From Priestia megaterium (lineage in GTDB: Bacteria > Bacillota > Bacilli > Bacillales > Bacillaceae_H), in NCBI RefSeq assembly GCF_009497655.1, contig NZ_CP023317.1, positions 3,439,501 to 3,503,500 of the forward strand: DNA of 64,000 nucleotides, given 5' to 3'. The notes beneath the pieces are model-generated. The model had not been told where the DNA came from. It searched no databases and saw only the letters and a list, made by a program, of their open reading frames with translations. Positions within the stretch are counted from its first letter, which is position 1. Each line of letters starts with the position of its first letter. A program made the translations under genes and the position numbers. This document shows positions 42,405 through 52,048 of the stretch, in pieces.

Positions 42405-42971
42405 TTAATCTAGAACAGGAACAGGCGCTTGATCAATCCAATGAATGAACTGCTGTAAGTAGCGCTGAAGATAGCGTTTCGTTGACTCATCAGTTAGGAC
42501 CTTTTGCTGAGCATCAACTTTTTCATGAACTTGCGAAATCAGCATTTTTTGAAATGGTAAAACATGAACTTGCATAGCTTCTAGTACTTCTCTCGTTTGC
42601 TTTTGAGCAAAAGCCGTACCGAAGCCTCCTGGAGTTGCGCCAATGAGACCAACTGGTTTTCTGTTTAAAACAGAAGAAGTCCGAGGCCTTGATGCCCAGT
42701 CCAAAGCATTTTTTAATACTCCTGTAATTCCGGAATTGTACTCTGGACTTACAATGATAACACCATCAACATCTTGAATCGCAGCTCTAAAGGATGCGAC
42801 AGATTCTGGTGATCCGTCAGCTTCTAAGTCTTCATTAAAAAAAGGCAGGCTGCTTATTTCGATCCAGCGATATTGAGCTGAGTCATCTAATGTAGTCAAT
42901 GACTCAGCAATCATTCGGTTATACGAATTCTTTCGTAAACTTCCACAAATAAGACCAATGGTTTTTGTCAT
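42405..42971 (-). CDS. NAD(P)H-dependent FMN reductase
   Basis: A 188-residue flavodoxin-like oxidoreductase: FMN phosphate loop ICGSLRKNSYNR (about 8-19), and VSPEYNSGITGVLKNALDW, the classic flavin-binding signature, at about 75-95. It probably reduces quinones, azo compounds or chromate using NAD(P)H. Located in a set with a ring-cleaving dioxygenase-like protein and DoxX, it fits electrophile and quinone detoxification. AGGAGG precedes the ATG. Confidence 0.87.
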   Translation of the reverse strand: MTKTIGLICGSLRKNSYNRMIAESLTTLDDSAQYRWIEISSLPFFNEDLEADGSPESVASFRAAIQDVDGVIIVSPEYNSGITGVLKNALDWASRPRTSSVLNRKPVGLIGATPGGFGTAFAQKQTREVLEAMQVHVLPFQKMLISQVHEKVDAQQKVLTDESTKRYLQRYLQQFIHWIDQAPVPVLD

Positions 42972-43126
42972 CTATTCACCTCCTTACTTGGAATTAATTT
43001 CATATTACCACGGTGTTTCAAATATAGATATTAGTTTTATATATAGATAAATTAATTCCTTCTTTGTACCTAATTTAGGGTTAAACTAGCGTTTTACCAT
43101 TACTAAAAGAATTATTTCAGTAAAAT

Positions 43127-44065
43127 TCAGTCTAATTCTCTCACTTCAAAAGGAATCAAAGCTCTTTCAATTTGATCTCGATGGGTTTCGTACTGTTCAG
43201 GAAGCATGAGCTTTTCTCCCATTGTTTCAAGTGACTCATCATGTGCAAAACCTGGAGGGTCTGTTGCAATTTCAAATAAAATTTCTCCGTGTTCTTTAAA
43301 GTAAATCGCATTAAAGTAATTTCGATCTCGAACAGCCGTCACTCCGTATCCGCTATCGGCTACGTATTTCTGCCATTCCAACTGATCTTCATCATCTTTT
43401 GCTCGCCATGCAATATGGTGAACCGTTCCAACGCCCATTTGCCCGCGTCCAATGGTTGTTAATTTTAAATCGATGATATTTCCAATGTCAGCTGATGATT
43501 GAAACCGTATAAAATCTCCTTCTTGACCTACTTTTTTTAGCCCCATTACGTTTTCTAATAATTGAGCTGTTTCATCAGGTCGAACCGATAATAACGTAGC
43601 GCCTCCGAATCCTTTAATAGCAACATCTGAATTAATTTCACCAGCTTGCCACGTATTCTTTTCACCTTCTTCTCTTTCCACAATCTCTAGATGCAAACCA
43701 TGAGGATCGTCAAACTCTAAATACTGCTCTCCAAATCGCTCCATCTTTGTAGCTGGAACTCCAAACTTAGCTAATCGCTGTTCCCAAAAGCCCATCGCAC
43801 CTTTTGGAACCACATAGGAAGTTACGCCAACTTGCCCGTCGCCTATTTTTCCTTGTCGTGCATTTGCCCACGGAAAGAATGTGATAATCGTTCCAGGTTT
43901 TCCGCCTTCATTCCCAAAGTAAAGGTGATACGTTCCTGGATCATCAAAGTTTACCGTTTGTTTGACCAAGCGTAACCCTAACACGCCCGCATAGAAATTA
44001 ACATTTTCCTGAGGATGACCTACAATCGCCGTGATATGATGAATACCCGCTGTTTTTTTACTCAT
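43127..44065 (-). CDS. VOC-family ring-cleaving dioxygenase (MhqA/MhqO-like)
   Basis: A 312-residue protein with two glyoxalase/VOC halves (about 5-140 and 150-290). Candidate metal ligands are the His in AGIHHITAIVG, the His in VHHIAWRAKD and Glu in GEILFEIATDPPGF. It belongs to the Bacillus MhqA/MhqE/MhqO type, controlled by MhqR and induced by hydroquinones. The ATG at 44065 follows GAAGGAG. An MhqR-like palindrome lies 75 bases upstream. Confidence 0.85.
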   Translation of the reverse strand: MSKKTAGIHHITAIVGHPQENVNFYAGVLGLRLVKQTVNFDDPGTYHLYFGNEGGKPGTIITFFPWANARQGKIGDGQVGVTSYVVPKGAMGFWEQRLAKFGVPATKMERFGEQYLEFDDPHGLHLEIVEREEGEKNTWQAGEINSDVAIKGFGGATLLSVRPDETAQLLENVMGLKKVGQEGDFIRFQSSADIGNIIDLKLTTIGRGQMGVGTVHHIAWRAKDDEDQLEWQKYVADSGYGVTAVRDRNYFNAIYFKEHGEILFEIATDPPGFAHDESLETMGEKLMLPEQYETHRDQIERALIPFEVRELD

Positions 44066-44140
44066 TACTACCATCTCCTTCGATACATTTTTCGTCATAT
44101 GTTTCGTTATCCCTCTTAAAATTACAACTATTTATCGTAA

Positions 44141-44160
44141 ATATCTCGAATTCAAGATAT
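44141..44160. promoter_or_regulatory. MhqR-type operator
   Basis: ATATCTCGAATTCAAGATAT is a 20-bp palindrome with a single mismatched pair, closely matching the B. subtilis MhqR box (TATCTCGAATTCGAGATA type). It lies upstream of the dioxygenase gene. A one-sided match (ATCTCGAATTAAAATATC, about 44639-44656) precedes the DoxX gene. Confidence 0.7.
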
Positions 44161-44207
44161 TAGTCAAAAAATAAAAGCACCTTGCTTATTCCAACCCATT
44201 TTCTCTT

Positions 44208-44606
44208 TTAGAAAATAAAAGTATCTAGTGCATAATAACCTGGTCCTGCAATAGCTACACCGATTGCTACGACTAAAAGCGTAAGATTATATTCATATCC
44301 GTTTTGTGTTGCCCAGTATCCATTTGGACCGTGTACTTTCACAATCGCCATAACCATTGTTCCGGCAATCAAAAGTGCTCCAAGCGGCGTAAGAAGTCCT
44401 GCAGCAAATAAAGCTCCGCCTACTAGCTCAGATAAACCAGCCATTAACGCCATTCTAACGCCTGGCTTCATTCCGATAGATTCAAACCATCCGCCCGTTC
44501 CTTTTAAGCCGTGGCCGCCAAACCATCCAAATAATTTCTGAGTTCCATGTGCCATAAAAGATAATCCAATGACTAAACGTATTAACAATAAACCAATGCT
44601 CACCAT
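44208..44606 (-). CDS. DoxX-family membrane protein (MhqP/CatD-like)
   Basis: A 132-residue protein with four membrane helices; [20 protein letters not shown] and GWFESIGM are the DoxX hallmarks. In B. subtilis the same pairing (MhqP with MhqO, CatD with CatE) is induced by quinones and catechols. It is probably cotranscribed with, or coregulated with, the dioxygenase gene downstream. Its biochemical role in thiol/redox stress is not settled. Confidence 0.85.
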   Translation of the reverse strand: MVSIGLLLIRLVIGLSFMAHGTQKLFGWFGGHGLKGTGGWFESIGMKPGVRMALMAGLSELVGGALFAAGLLTPLGALLIAGTMVMAIVKVHGPNGYWATQNGYEYNLTLLVVAIGVAIAGPGYYALDTFIF

Positions 44607-44955
44607 TTTTTATTCCTCCTATTTTTTCATCACTTTAAAATCTCGAATTAAAATATCTTTAATTAAGGATAATTATAAAATCATATGCTCCTACTGTCAA
44701 TATAAATTTTTATATTTTTTTGTAGCTAGTTAAAAGGCTTAACGACTTATTAAAAACATATTCTAGATTTTATGTGGATATGAGCACTGGAGCGGAAAAT
44801 ATAAAAGCTAAATTGTATTATTTATTCAATAAAAAAAAGAAGTCACCCCTTGGTAACTTCTTTCCCTCTTCTACTGTGCATGTATAGTTCAATAACTGGA
44901 TACTGAAGTTATCACCCCACTTATAAAAGGGATATCTGGATCACTTGAATTAGTA
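44607..44955. other. Gap upstream of DoxX
   Basis: Contains the DoxX promoter area with the half MhqR match at about 44639-44656, and the FUSC terminator at 44836-44863 listed separately. No gene is seen. Confidence 0.4.
44836..44863 (-). terminator. Terminator of the FUSC gene
   Basis: AAAGAAGTCACC / GGTAACTTCTTT, 12-bp stem with one mismatch and an eight-residue T-run on the minus strand. Confidence 0.7.
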
Positions 44956-45985
44956 TCATTTTGCTTTTAATTTATCAATTAATTTAAGCGTATCATTATA
45001 TAGACTTAATTGATATCTCTGGGACTCTAGTTCAGGTGGGATACGGATTTGTAAAGGTATCGAAGAAAGATCGAGTACATCCAAAGATGATTTCTTTATA
45101 GAGTAATTTTCTACGTTTTTATTAGCTTGTTCTGTTATGTATTCTCCTAATACCTGTAGTTGAACAGCCCATTTTTGTCCATCAACTGTGGGTAGAGAAT
45201 TCGTTTTGGACCAGTCGTTAAATGTAGTGAGTACACTCGAAATATAGGTATACCCATAAAAGGAATTGTTCATTTTGTTTTAACTGCTGCTTTTTATTTC
45301 TGCCAAATGGGTTCAACCTTAAACTCTTTTCTGCTTTCCTTAATTCCTTTTCGACCTGGTGAAGTTCCTGAAGCAAGTTGGTTGTATCATCTATTAAATT
45401 TTCTCCTTCAACAAATGTACAGTTATTATTTACCCAGTAAGCCACCTTTTCAAATAATTGTCCAAGGTCTATTCCAAATTGAGTTAAAGTTCTACGAGCT
45501 TCTTTTACGTAATTTGGTGGAACAATTATGATATGAACAATAATAGCGACAAGAGCTCCTATGATCGTGTCTCTTATTCGATCAGAGACATAATAATTTG
45601 TTTTATGAACAAATACAAAAACTAATAAAATAGTAAGCGCAATTTGATGAATGATCGTCTTATGTAGCCTTAATACAACAGGAAGCACCATTCCCATTGT
45701 TAATAATAACCCTATCGTCCATCCGTTCACTTCTACATGTTTAATGATAAAAATCGTAGCAGCAATTCCAAAAAGAGTGCCGATAATTCGATAAAAAGCA
45801 TACACAGCAGAATGCTGGATGGTTTCTTGAATAGAAAGAATCACAGTTAAAGGCGCCAAATAAGGATGCTTAGAGCCTAACATTTTTGCCAGTTCCCACG
45901 ATACACCAGAAGCTATAGATATTTTGGCTATAAGTAGTAATCCTTTTATTAGTTCGAGCTTTTGCTTTCCCTTATTTATATCCAT
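44956..45985 (-). pseudogene. FUSC/aromatic-acid exporter gene with a frameshift
   Basis: The 5' frame (45985 down to 45218) encodes an N-terminal membrane domain with six or so helices (VIIVPPNYVKEARRTL follows the last) and a helical cytoplasmic start. It then runs into a stop after FLLWVYLYFECTHYI. The second frame resumes at about 45250 with YISSVLTTFNDWSK and continues to 44956. Joined, the two give one protein of about 340 residues of the FUSC/ArAE exporter type. A single indel at about 45235-45250 explains the break; real mutation or read error cannot be distinguished. Confidence 0.7.
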
Positions 45986-46014
45986 AAAAACTCCTTTATT
46001 TAAACACCTATGTA

Positions 46015-46030
46015 TGTAAGTCGACTTACA
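46015..46030. promoter_or_regulatory. Perfect 16-bp palindrome before the FUSC gene
   Basis: TGTAAGTCGACTTACA lies 30 bases upstream of the FUSC start codon. It looks like an operator for a TetR- or MarR-type dimer, but no regulator gene is adjacent, so the regulator would act in trans. Confidence 0.5.
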
Positions 46031-46169
46031 GTCACTTCCTGTCGTTACTTACTATTAACTGGAGAACGTAACTTTATTACAAACAAAGCTGTTTTCATAT
46101 ATAAGAGTTGATTGGATAAAACTCTTCTCTTAAAACACATACTAGCTGTTTAGCTATCCTTCAATCCAT

Positions 46170-47438
46170 CTATTTATCCCGCAATTTGTGTACTACGCTT
46201 TCTATATGCTTCACCGCTTGGTATACACCATTTTCCGATTGAATGATGCTTTTTATTTGTTGAGCATTTTCAATATACTCTTTATTTTCTACTTGTTCTA
46301 ACGCGTGAACCAATTCGAATACTTGGAGATTTTTTTCTTGTAACGGCTTTAGTGAATACCCTTTTTTATAGAGAAGATTTGCCCAAAACGGTTGATCCAC
46401 TGTAAACGGAATGATAATTTGTGGTACGCCACTCAGTAAAGCTTCAGACATTGTTCCAACACCTCCATGATGAATAATGCCTTTAGCACGTTTAAATAAA
46501 AGTCTATGGGATGCACCTTTAACGGCGAGTATATTCTCTTGTTGATTAAACTTCATACCGCTTGTTCCTGTTAGCACTATTGCGCGATTGTCCGTCTCCT
46601 TTAATGCCTGAATTAACTTTTGTTTAAAAATTGATGGACTCTTTAAAGGCATAGAACTAAATGATACTACAATAGGCTTCTTTCCTTTTTCTAGAAAGTT
46701 TTCTATTTCATTGGGTAGCACCTCTTCCTCTACTTCTAAAAAGAAAAAACCTGGTAGACATACAGAACCTTTCCAACTCTCTACTTCTTTGAAAAGAAAA
46801 GGACTAATAGGATAAATTATAGGAATAGGTGCACCGTTTACGTCATATGTGTAAAGTCCGGCTTTTCTCTTCGGGAATTTTAACGTTTTTTCTCTAAAAT
46901 CGTTAATTTCTTTCATAAAAGGGTACTCACTGAACTTTACTATCTTGTAGGATAATCTATTTAATGTAGGACCAAAGCTTTGTTTTGACGATAAAGAGAA
47001 ATTTGGGAACTCTGTAATTGGATACATAATTGGAACGGGCGGTAAGCAAATGCAAGGAATATGATAGTACAGCGCAATATCAACGGCACCAAGAGCTTTA
47101 GGATGATAAATGATTAGATCGGCTCCTTGGGAAGCCTGATAAAAATCATCCATACTTCTTCTGTAGGATGGAGCAATTTTTTCTTTTGAAAATTTCATTA
47201 TTTTAAAAGGTGAAAACTTCTTACCATTAAGTATATCTCTTCCTTCCTCGCTCTCCATTATCGCCATCAAATCAGTAGCAGCGGGATGAAAGGAAACCTT
47301 ATTTTCTTCAATAAAATGTTGAAACGTCGCACCTGTACAAATGACTACTTCATGTCCAATCTTAATCATTTCTCGAGCAAGTGCAATATAAGGCTGTACA
47401 TCTCCTCTACTGCCTAACGTTAAAATTGTCACTTTCAT
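46170..47438 (-). CDS. UGT-type glycosyltransferase (GT1)
   Basis: A 422-residue GT-B glycosyltransferase. N-terminal TLGSRGDVQPYIALAREM is the acceptor-domain signature, and the C-terminal donor motif is IIHHGGVGTMSEALLSGVPQ followed by PFTVDQPFWA. It resembles sterol/macrolide/flavonoid glucosyltransferases that use UDP-sugars. The ATG at 47438 follows GGGGGTGG; residues upstream in frame are excluded. Monocistronic. Acceptor unknown; antibiotic inactivation or lipid glycosylation are both possible. Confidence 0.85.
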   Translation of the reverse strand: MKVTILTLGSRGDVQPYIALAREMIKIGHEVVICTGATFQHFIEENKVSFHPAATDLMAIMESEEGRDILNGKKFSPFKIMKFSKEKIAPSYRRSMDDFYQASQGADLIIYHPKALGAVDIALYYHIPCICLPPVPIMYPITEFPNFSLSSKQSFGPTLNRLSYKIVKFSEYPFMKEINDFREKTLKFPKRKAGLYTYDVNGAPIPIIYPISPFLFKEVESWKGSVCLPGFFFLEVEEEVLPNEIENFLEKGKKPIVVSFSSMPLKSPSIFKQKLIQALKETDNRAIVLTGTSGMKFNQQENILAVKGASHRLLFKRAKGIIHHGGVGTMSEALLSGVPQIIIPFTVDQPFWANLLYKKGYSLKPLQEKNLQVFELVHALEQVENKEYIENAQQIKSIIQSENGVYQAVKHIESVVHKLRDK

Positions 47439-47499
47439 AATTTCCACCCCCATAATAAATAATAACTTAACTTTTTTGTTTTGCTGCAACTATATTTTA

Positions 47500-47730
47500 G
47501 CTTATGTATGAATTTTTCTTATTTATTTAATTTTTGATTTCGTTAAGTTAAATGATAATGTTTTATGGTTTGCGATAGTTCTTGCATTCACAGATAATTT
47601 ACTCTTTGCAAAGGTAATAAGGCAGATTAATCCCTTTGTTGAATATAAAATTACTCATCCTTTAAAAATTGCAAGATTTATAGTTTTCAGTTTGATTGCT
47701 ATAGCCAACTTATACTGGATAAAATGTTGA
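47500..47730 (+). pseudogene. Decayed small membrane-protein gene
   Basis: A frame with one early stop reads IFLIYLIFDFVKLNDNVLWF, then AIVLAFTDNLLFAKVIRQIN, and ends IAIANLYWIKC-stop. Bases 47495-47550 resemble 5704-5759 (about 86%). The two loci together rebuild a roughly 105-residue membrane protein: the 5661 locus keeps the start, this one the rest. No start codon or promoter remains here. Confidence 0.5.
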
Positions 47731-48008
47731 ATCAGAGTCTTTATATTCTCATGTCTCCTTTTCATCGTCATTAAAAGAAAAACTCATTTCTATTTTAAAA
47801 GAAGTCTATTCCGGACTTAATCTACTGAAATGATTAAAAGGTTGCAAAAGCTCTCTCCTTACCAAATAGCTGGTATAAAAGACGTTTTTTCATTCCGTAT
47901 TAAGGGAATTAAGATAGAAATTTTAGAAAAAGGAGCTAAAATGGCAAAATAGTAAATTTAAGTCTTTCTGGAAGTCATTAATGTTAATTAAAAATATGAA
48001 GGAGGAAG
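47731..48008. other. Gap with a possible 40-codon remnant
   Basis: A frame at 47830-47952 reads MIKRLQKLSPYQIAGIKDVF and ends KGAKMAK. It has no ribosome site, and a protein-like frame ending GLNLLK-stop precedes it, so it may be another decayed gene. The last bases hold the AAGGAGGAAG ribosome site of the BCCT gene. Confidence 0.3.
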
Positions 48009-49514
48009 ATGATGAAGAAAACAACACCTATTTTTTGGATCTCTTTAATCATTAGCGTTTTATTTGTAGGCTGGGGTATATTAAAACCAACTAATCTACT
48101 TCACGTCATGACCACCGCGGAAAGTTATTTGCTTAATCGCTTTGGTTGGTTTTATCAATTTTCTGCCACATTCTTTTTAATATTTGCCTTAGTATTAGCT
48201 TTTAGTCGATTTGGAAAAATAAAACTGGGCAAACCCCATGAAAAACCTGAGTTTAGTACCCCTACTTGGTTCGCTATGTTATTTAGCGCTGGGATGGGAA
48301 TTGGTTTACTTTTTTATGGGATTTCTGAGCCAATCTCCCACTATGCTACACCCCCTTTTGGGAAACCTCAAACTACTGAATCTGCAAAACTGAGCCTAGA
48401 ATATACATATTTACACTGGGGATTTCATGCTTGGGCAATTTATGCTGTAGTAGCACTTGCCTTAGCCTATTATAAATTCCGAAAAAACATGCCTGGACTA
48501 ATGAGCGCAACCCTAACCCCTCTTATTGGAAATAAGAGTAAAGGACCAATTGGCTACGCAGTAGACATCATAGCTGTATTTGCTACCATATTTGGGGTGG
48601 CCGCATCTTTAGGATTAGGAGCTTCACAGATAAATAGTGGATTTCATTACCTAACTGGCATGCCTATTAGCTATAAAGTTCAACTCGTTATTATTGCCAT
48701 TACAACTATTTTATTTATTACATCTGCAGGAACCGGTGTTTCAAGAGGTATCAAATATTTGAGCAACGCTAACATGGTTTTAGCCGTCATTCTATTTGTT
48801 TCTTTTCTTTTTCTTGGACCTACACAATACTTAATAGAGCTTTTCTCTACAACCTTTGGTTCCTACGTTCAACAATTACCAAGCATGGGGCTGCGATTTG
48901 CTCCCTTTAATTCGGACAATAACCAGTGGGTAAAAGATTGGACCATTTTTTACTGGGCTTGGTGGATATCATGGACCCCATTTGTGGGAACTTTCATTGC
49001 ACGCGTATCTAAAGGAAGAACGGTTCGTGAATTTATTATGGCTGTATTAATCGTTCCAACACTTGTATGCTCAATATGGTTTGGCATATTTGGAGGTACC
49101 GGTATTTATTTTGATTTTGTGAAAGGATTAGATGTGGCAAAACAAAGCTTAGAAACCTCTCTATTCTTTGTGTATGATCAAATGCCGTTTGGAAGGTTTC
49201 TTTCTACCATCTCTGTAGTCCTTATTTTGACGTTCTTTGTGACTTCTGCAGATTCGGCCACTTTTGTTCTGGGGATGCAAACTACAAATGGGAATTTAAA
49301 TCCACCTTTCTTTGTTACATTTATTTGGGGAATCATTTTAGCTGCTATTTCAGCAATTTTATTAGGTACAGGTGGCCTGCAAGGCATGCAAGCAGCTATT
49401 ATTGTCAGTGCATTACCATTAGGGATTGTTCTTCTATTCATGTCCTATGCATTAATTAAGTCCTTCCGACAAGAAGTTTCTGAAGATAAAAAGCAAAATA
49501 AAAAAACTGCTTAA
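48009..49514 (+). CDS. BCCT-family betaine/choline/carnitine transporter
   Basis: A 501-residue transporter with 12 membrane segments. MGIGLLFYGISEPISHY (helix 3 region) and the aromatic box WAWWISWTPFVGTFIARVSK are BCCT signatures. Most members import glycine betaine or related osmolytes with Na+. The MGIGLLF sequence has Gly-Ile-Gly where Na+-coupled members vary, so the coupling ion is not assigned. AAGGAGGAAG precedes the ATG. Close to an NhaP antiporter, it fits salt and osmotic adaptation. Confidence 0.9.
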   Translation: MMKKTTPIFWISLIISVLFVGWGILKPTNLLHVMTTAESYLLNRFGWFYQFSATFFLIFALVLAFSRFGKIKLGKPHEKPEFSTPTWFAMLFSAGMGIGLLFYGISEPISHYATPPFGKPQTTESAKLSLEYTYLHWGFHAWAIYAVVALALAYYKFRKNMPGLMSATLTPLIGNKSKGPIGYAVDIIAVFATIFGVAASLGLGASQINSGFHYLTGMPISYKVQLVIIAITTILFITSAGTGVSRGIKYLSNANMVLAVILFVSFLFLGPTQYLIELFSTTFGSYVQQLPSMGLRFAPFNSDNNQWVKDWTIFYWAWWISWTPFVGTFIARVSKGRTVREFIMAVLIVPTLVCSIWFGIFGGTGIYFDFVKGLDVAKQSLETSLFFVYDQMPFGRFLSTISVVLILTFFVTSADSATFVLGMQTTNGNLNPPFFVTFIWGIILAAISAILLGTGGLQGMQAAIIVSALPLGIVLLFMSYALIKSFRQEVSEDKKQNKKTA

Positions 49515-49627
49515 CTTATTTCAATATGAAGCAGCTTTAAAAGGTGTATGATTTATTTTTAAACTGATATTTATATCTTTTGTTTGAGGGAAACTTTATA
49601 GTAAACATCATGTATGTAAGCTTTGTT

Positions 49628-49662
49628 AAAGGTTGTTTCCTTTTAGTGAGGAAACAACCTTT
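49628..49662 (+). terminator. Terminator of the BCCT gene
   Basis: AAAGGTTGTTTCCT / AGGAAACAACCTTT, 14-bp stem with a 7-nt loop followed by TTCTCTTCTT. The remaining gap to 49917 shows no gene. Confidence 0.7.
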
Positions 49663-49917
49663 CTCTTCTTGCATGTTTGTAAGTACCAACTTATTTTTTT
49701 GATTGAAGTTGTATTCAAATTTATATTATTTAGCATTATATAAGTAATTTATTGCTAATGATACCTTAGGAAAATATTATCTATAATAAACAAAGTTATA
49801 AGAAAAGCCGTATATCTCTCAAGGTGACAGAAACCTATCCATAAAGAGAATGTACTCTTAACAATACTTGGCACATGAAGCATAATTTCAGTTTTAAAGA
49901 GACAAAGGAGCATAAAA

Positions 49918-51099
49918 ATGGTTACATATTGGATTATTTTATTAGCTATCGCTGTAGGGGTAGTGTTTATCGCGGAAAAACTGAAACAACCTTATCCCAC
50001 TTTCCTTGTAGTAATAGGATTAATTATTGGTTTGGTACCCATTCCTGCGTTGGGAGAAATAAAAAGTTATGCAGCCAATGATACCGTGTTTCAAACGACC
50101 GTTATTTTCATCTTCTTATCAGCTTTGTTAGGGGATGCAGCACTTAAACTTCCCTTTGATGAATTAAAACGTAATAAGAAATCGATTTCTTTATTAGCTT
50201 TTTTAGGTACATTTCTTACCTTCTTACTAGTTGCTGCTTCTACTTATTTTTTCTTGCACCTTTCTTTGCAAGAATCCTTAATTTTCGGTGCACTTATGGC
50301 AGCTACTGACCCTGTATCCGTTCTAAGCATTTTTAAGTCAATGGGCCTAAACAAGCGCCTCTCCATTGTGGTCGAAGGAGAAAGTTTAGCAAATGACGGA
50401 GTTGCTGTTGTACTATTTCAAATTGCTGTGGTAACTACTGCCTTGAGCTTAACAGGTACATTGAATGCGCTGCTTGAATTTCTGAAAGTTGTAAGTGGAG
50501 GCATATTGATTGGTGGAGTGTTTGGTTTATTAGCTTCTCGTATTACATCTAAGATTGATCATTATTTAGTGGAGACTGGATTATCGATGGTTCTATTTTA
50601 TGGTACTTTTCAGCTTGCTGAACACTTTGACGTTTCTGGGGTAATATCTGTAGTAGTAGGTGGCGTAATCTTAGGAACTTATGGACGAAACGTAGGCATG
50701 TCAGATCTAACACATGAAAAAGTGAATTCCTTTTGGGAAACAATCGCCTTTCTCTCCAATGCGCTTATTTTCTTACTAGTAGGATTAGAAGTGAGTCGTA
50801 TTGATTTTTTAGATAAAGGATGGCTTATCGTTGGAAGTATTCTTATTGTTCTTTTAGCACGTTTTCTCGCTGTCTATATAAGCTTAGCTTTTGATAAATC
50901 CATTCCAACTTCATGGAAACCTATTATTTCATGGGGAGGATTAAAGGGATCTCTTTCAATTGCGCTTGTTTTAGGCATTACACCCGAATTTGAAGGAAAA
51001 AATCTGTTATTAGCAATGACATTTAGTAATGTAGTCTTTTCTCTTCTTATTCAAGGAACAACACTAAAAAAATTAGTTTCATTTTTGAATGTAAAATAA
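49918..51099 (+). CDS. Cation:proton antiporter, NhaP/CPA1 type
   Basis: A 393-residue antiporter with 11-12 membrane helices. The ion-binding helix carries the acidic pair in MAATDPVSVLSIF, followed by VEGESLANDGVAVVLFQ and WGGLKGSLSIAL, all typical of NhaP/NhaG-like CPA1 proteins that exchange Na+ or K+ for H+. No C-terminal cytoplasmic regulatory domain. AAAGGAG precedes the ATG. Confidence 0.9.
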   Translation: MVTYWIILLAIAVGVVFIAEKLKQPYPTFLVVIGLIIGLVPIPALGEIKSYAANDTVFQTTVIFIFLSALLGDAALKLPFDELKRNKKSISLLAFLGTFLTFLLVAASTYFFLHLSLQESLIFGALMAATDPVSVLSIFKSMGLNKRLSIVVEGESLANDGVAVVLFQIAVVTTALSLTGTLNALLEFLKVVSGGILIGGVFGLLASRITSKIDHYLVETGLSMVLFYGTFQLAEHFDVSGVISVVVGGVILGTYGRNVGMSDLTHEKVNSFWETIAFLSNALIFLLVGLEVSRIDFLDKGWLIVGSILIVLLARFLAVYISLAFDKSIPTSWKPIISWGGLKGSLSIALVLGITPEFEGKNLLLAMTFSNVVFSLLIQGTTLKKLVSFLNVK

Positions 51100-51238
51100 A
51101 AGCCTATACTAAAAGAAAGCTGATGTTATGTTTGAAACTTTTCTTACACCCACTCGTATATCCATAAGGAACACCCTTACTCCTTTCTTAGTCAACATAC
51201 AATAAATACGCGATAGAAAGCTTACAAGGAGGAATTAG

Positions 51239-51448
51239 ATGGAATCAAGAATGAGTTGGTGTATTAAAAATCCTTCGTTTTATTTGGGAGCTGTTTTATT
51301 TCTCATCTTTGGTAGCCAATGCGTTATGGGATATATAAAAGAACATCAATTCTACGTTTTAGAGAGCATATTGAGTATCATAGGTGTTTTTATGATTGTT
51401 CTACCGTTGAAAAAGAAACTTGCTCCTCATTCACCAAAAAGCACTTAG
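51239..51448 (+). CDS. 69-residue membrane protein
   Basis: Two hydrophobic segments (about 12-30 and 40-57) joined by a short polar loop, and a basic tail (KKKLAPHSPKST). AAGGAGG stands before the ATG. I do not recognise the family. It follows the antiporter gene by 140 bases and might be cotranscribed. Confidence 0.55.
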   Translation: MESRMSWCIKNPSFYLGAVLFLIFGSQCVMGYIKEHQFYVLESILSIIGVFMIVLPLKKKLAPHSPKST

Positions 51449-51495
51449 TTATATGGGACTGACCCCTGATTTCGAGACAAGGATCCAAACACCTT

Positions 51496-51681
51496 TTAAA
51501 CAGCCAGTTTTCGGTATTGTACCGGTGACTGGTTGTTTAGTTTTGTTTGAATACAGATATGGTTATAATAAGTAATGTAGCTTTCGACAGTTTGTTCTAC
51601 GATGGCAGTCGTAGTACATGTTAACTCATCGAGGTAAAATGTTTCAGACTTTAGGGTGAAATGAAACGATTCAATTCAATT
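51496..51681 (-). mobile_element. IS3-family (IS150-type) transposase remnant
   Basis: The minus strand reads FHFTLKSETFYLDELTCTTT, AIVEQTVESYITYYNHICIQ and TKLNNQSPVQYRKLAV-stop, the unmistakable C-terminus of an IS150-group DDE transposase (including the E of the catalytic triad region in LKSE). Only about 62 codons survive; upstream the frame breaks. No terminal repeats could be placed. Confidence 0.75.
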
Positions 51682-52048
51682 CTGTTATTTTGTTAGTAAT
51701 AGCTTATATAGTGAGTTTTAGATTTAACAGAAAAAGCTAAAATCAATTAAGGAGCTGCTTGATAAAAAGAAATCCTTAATAAAATCATGTAGCAAAGGGG
51801 GGCTTTAATACGATTTCGGTATGAATAGGAATCTAGATCGTTACGTTTGTTTCCACATTTCAGGGCACATACTCCGGGTATAGATTAAATAGAAAAAGTA
51901 AAGAAGCAGAAAAAAAAAGAGATTATACAGCAAGATAGCACGCTGTGTAGTGTCTTTTTTCTGCCTTTTCGCTTTTATATAGACTAATAAGGTTTTATTT
52001 TTACACGAAGGTAGACACCTAAAGCGATTTTCACTTTACAAAGCTACA
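51682..52048. other. Gap downstream of the DUF2089/SHOCT-like trio
   Basis: No gene is supported. The stretch at 51681-51732 resembles 55303-55354 at about 77%, possibly debris of the same family. A degenerate AAAAAGACAC/GTGTCTTTTT-like fold lies at about 51930-51965. Confidence 0.3.
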
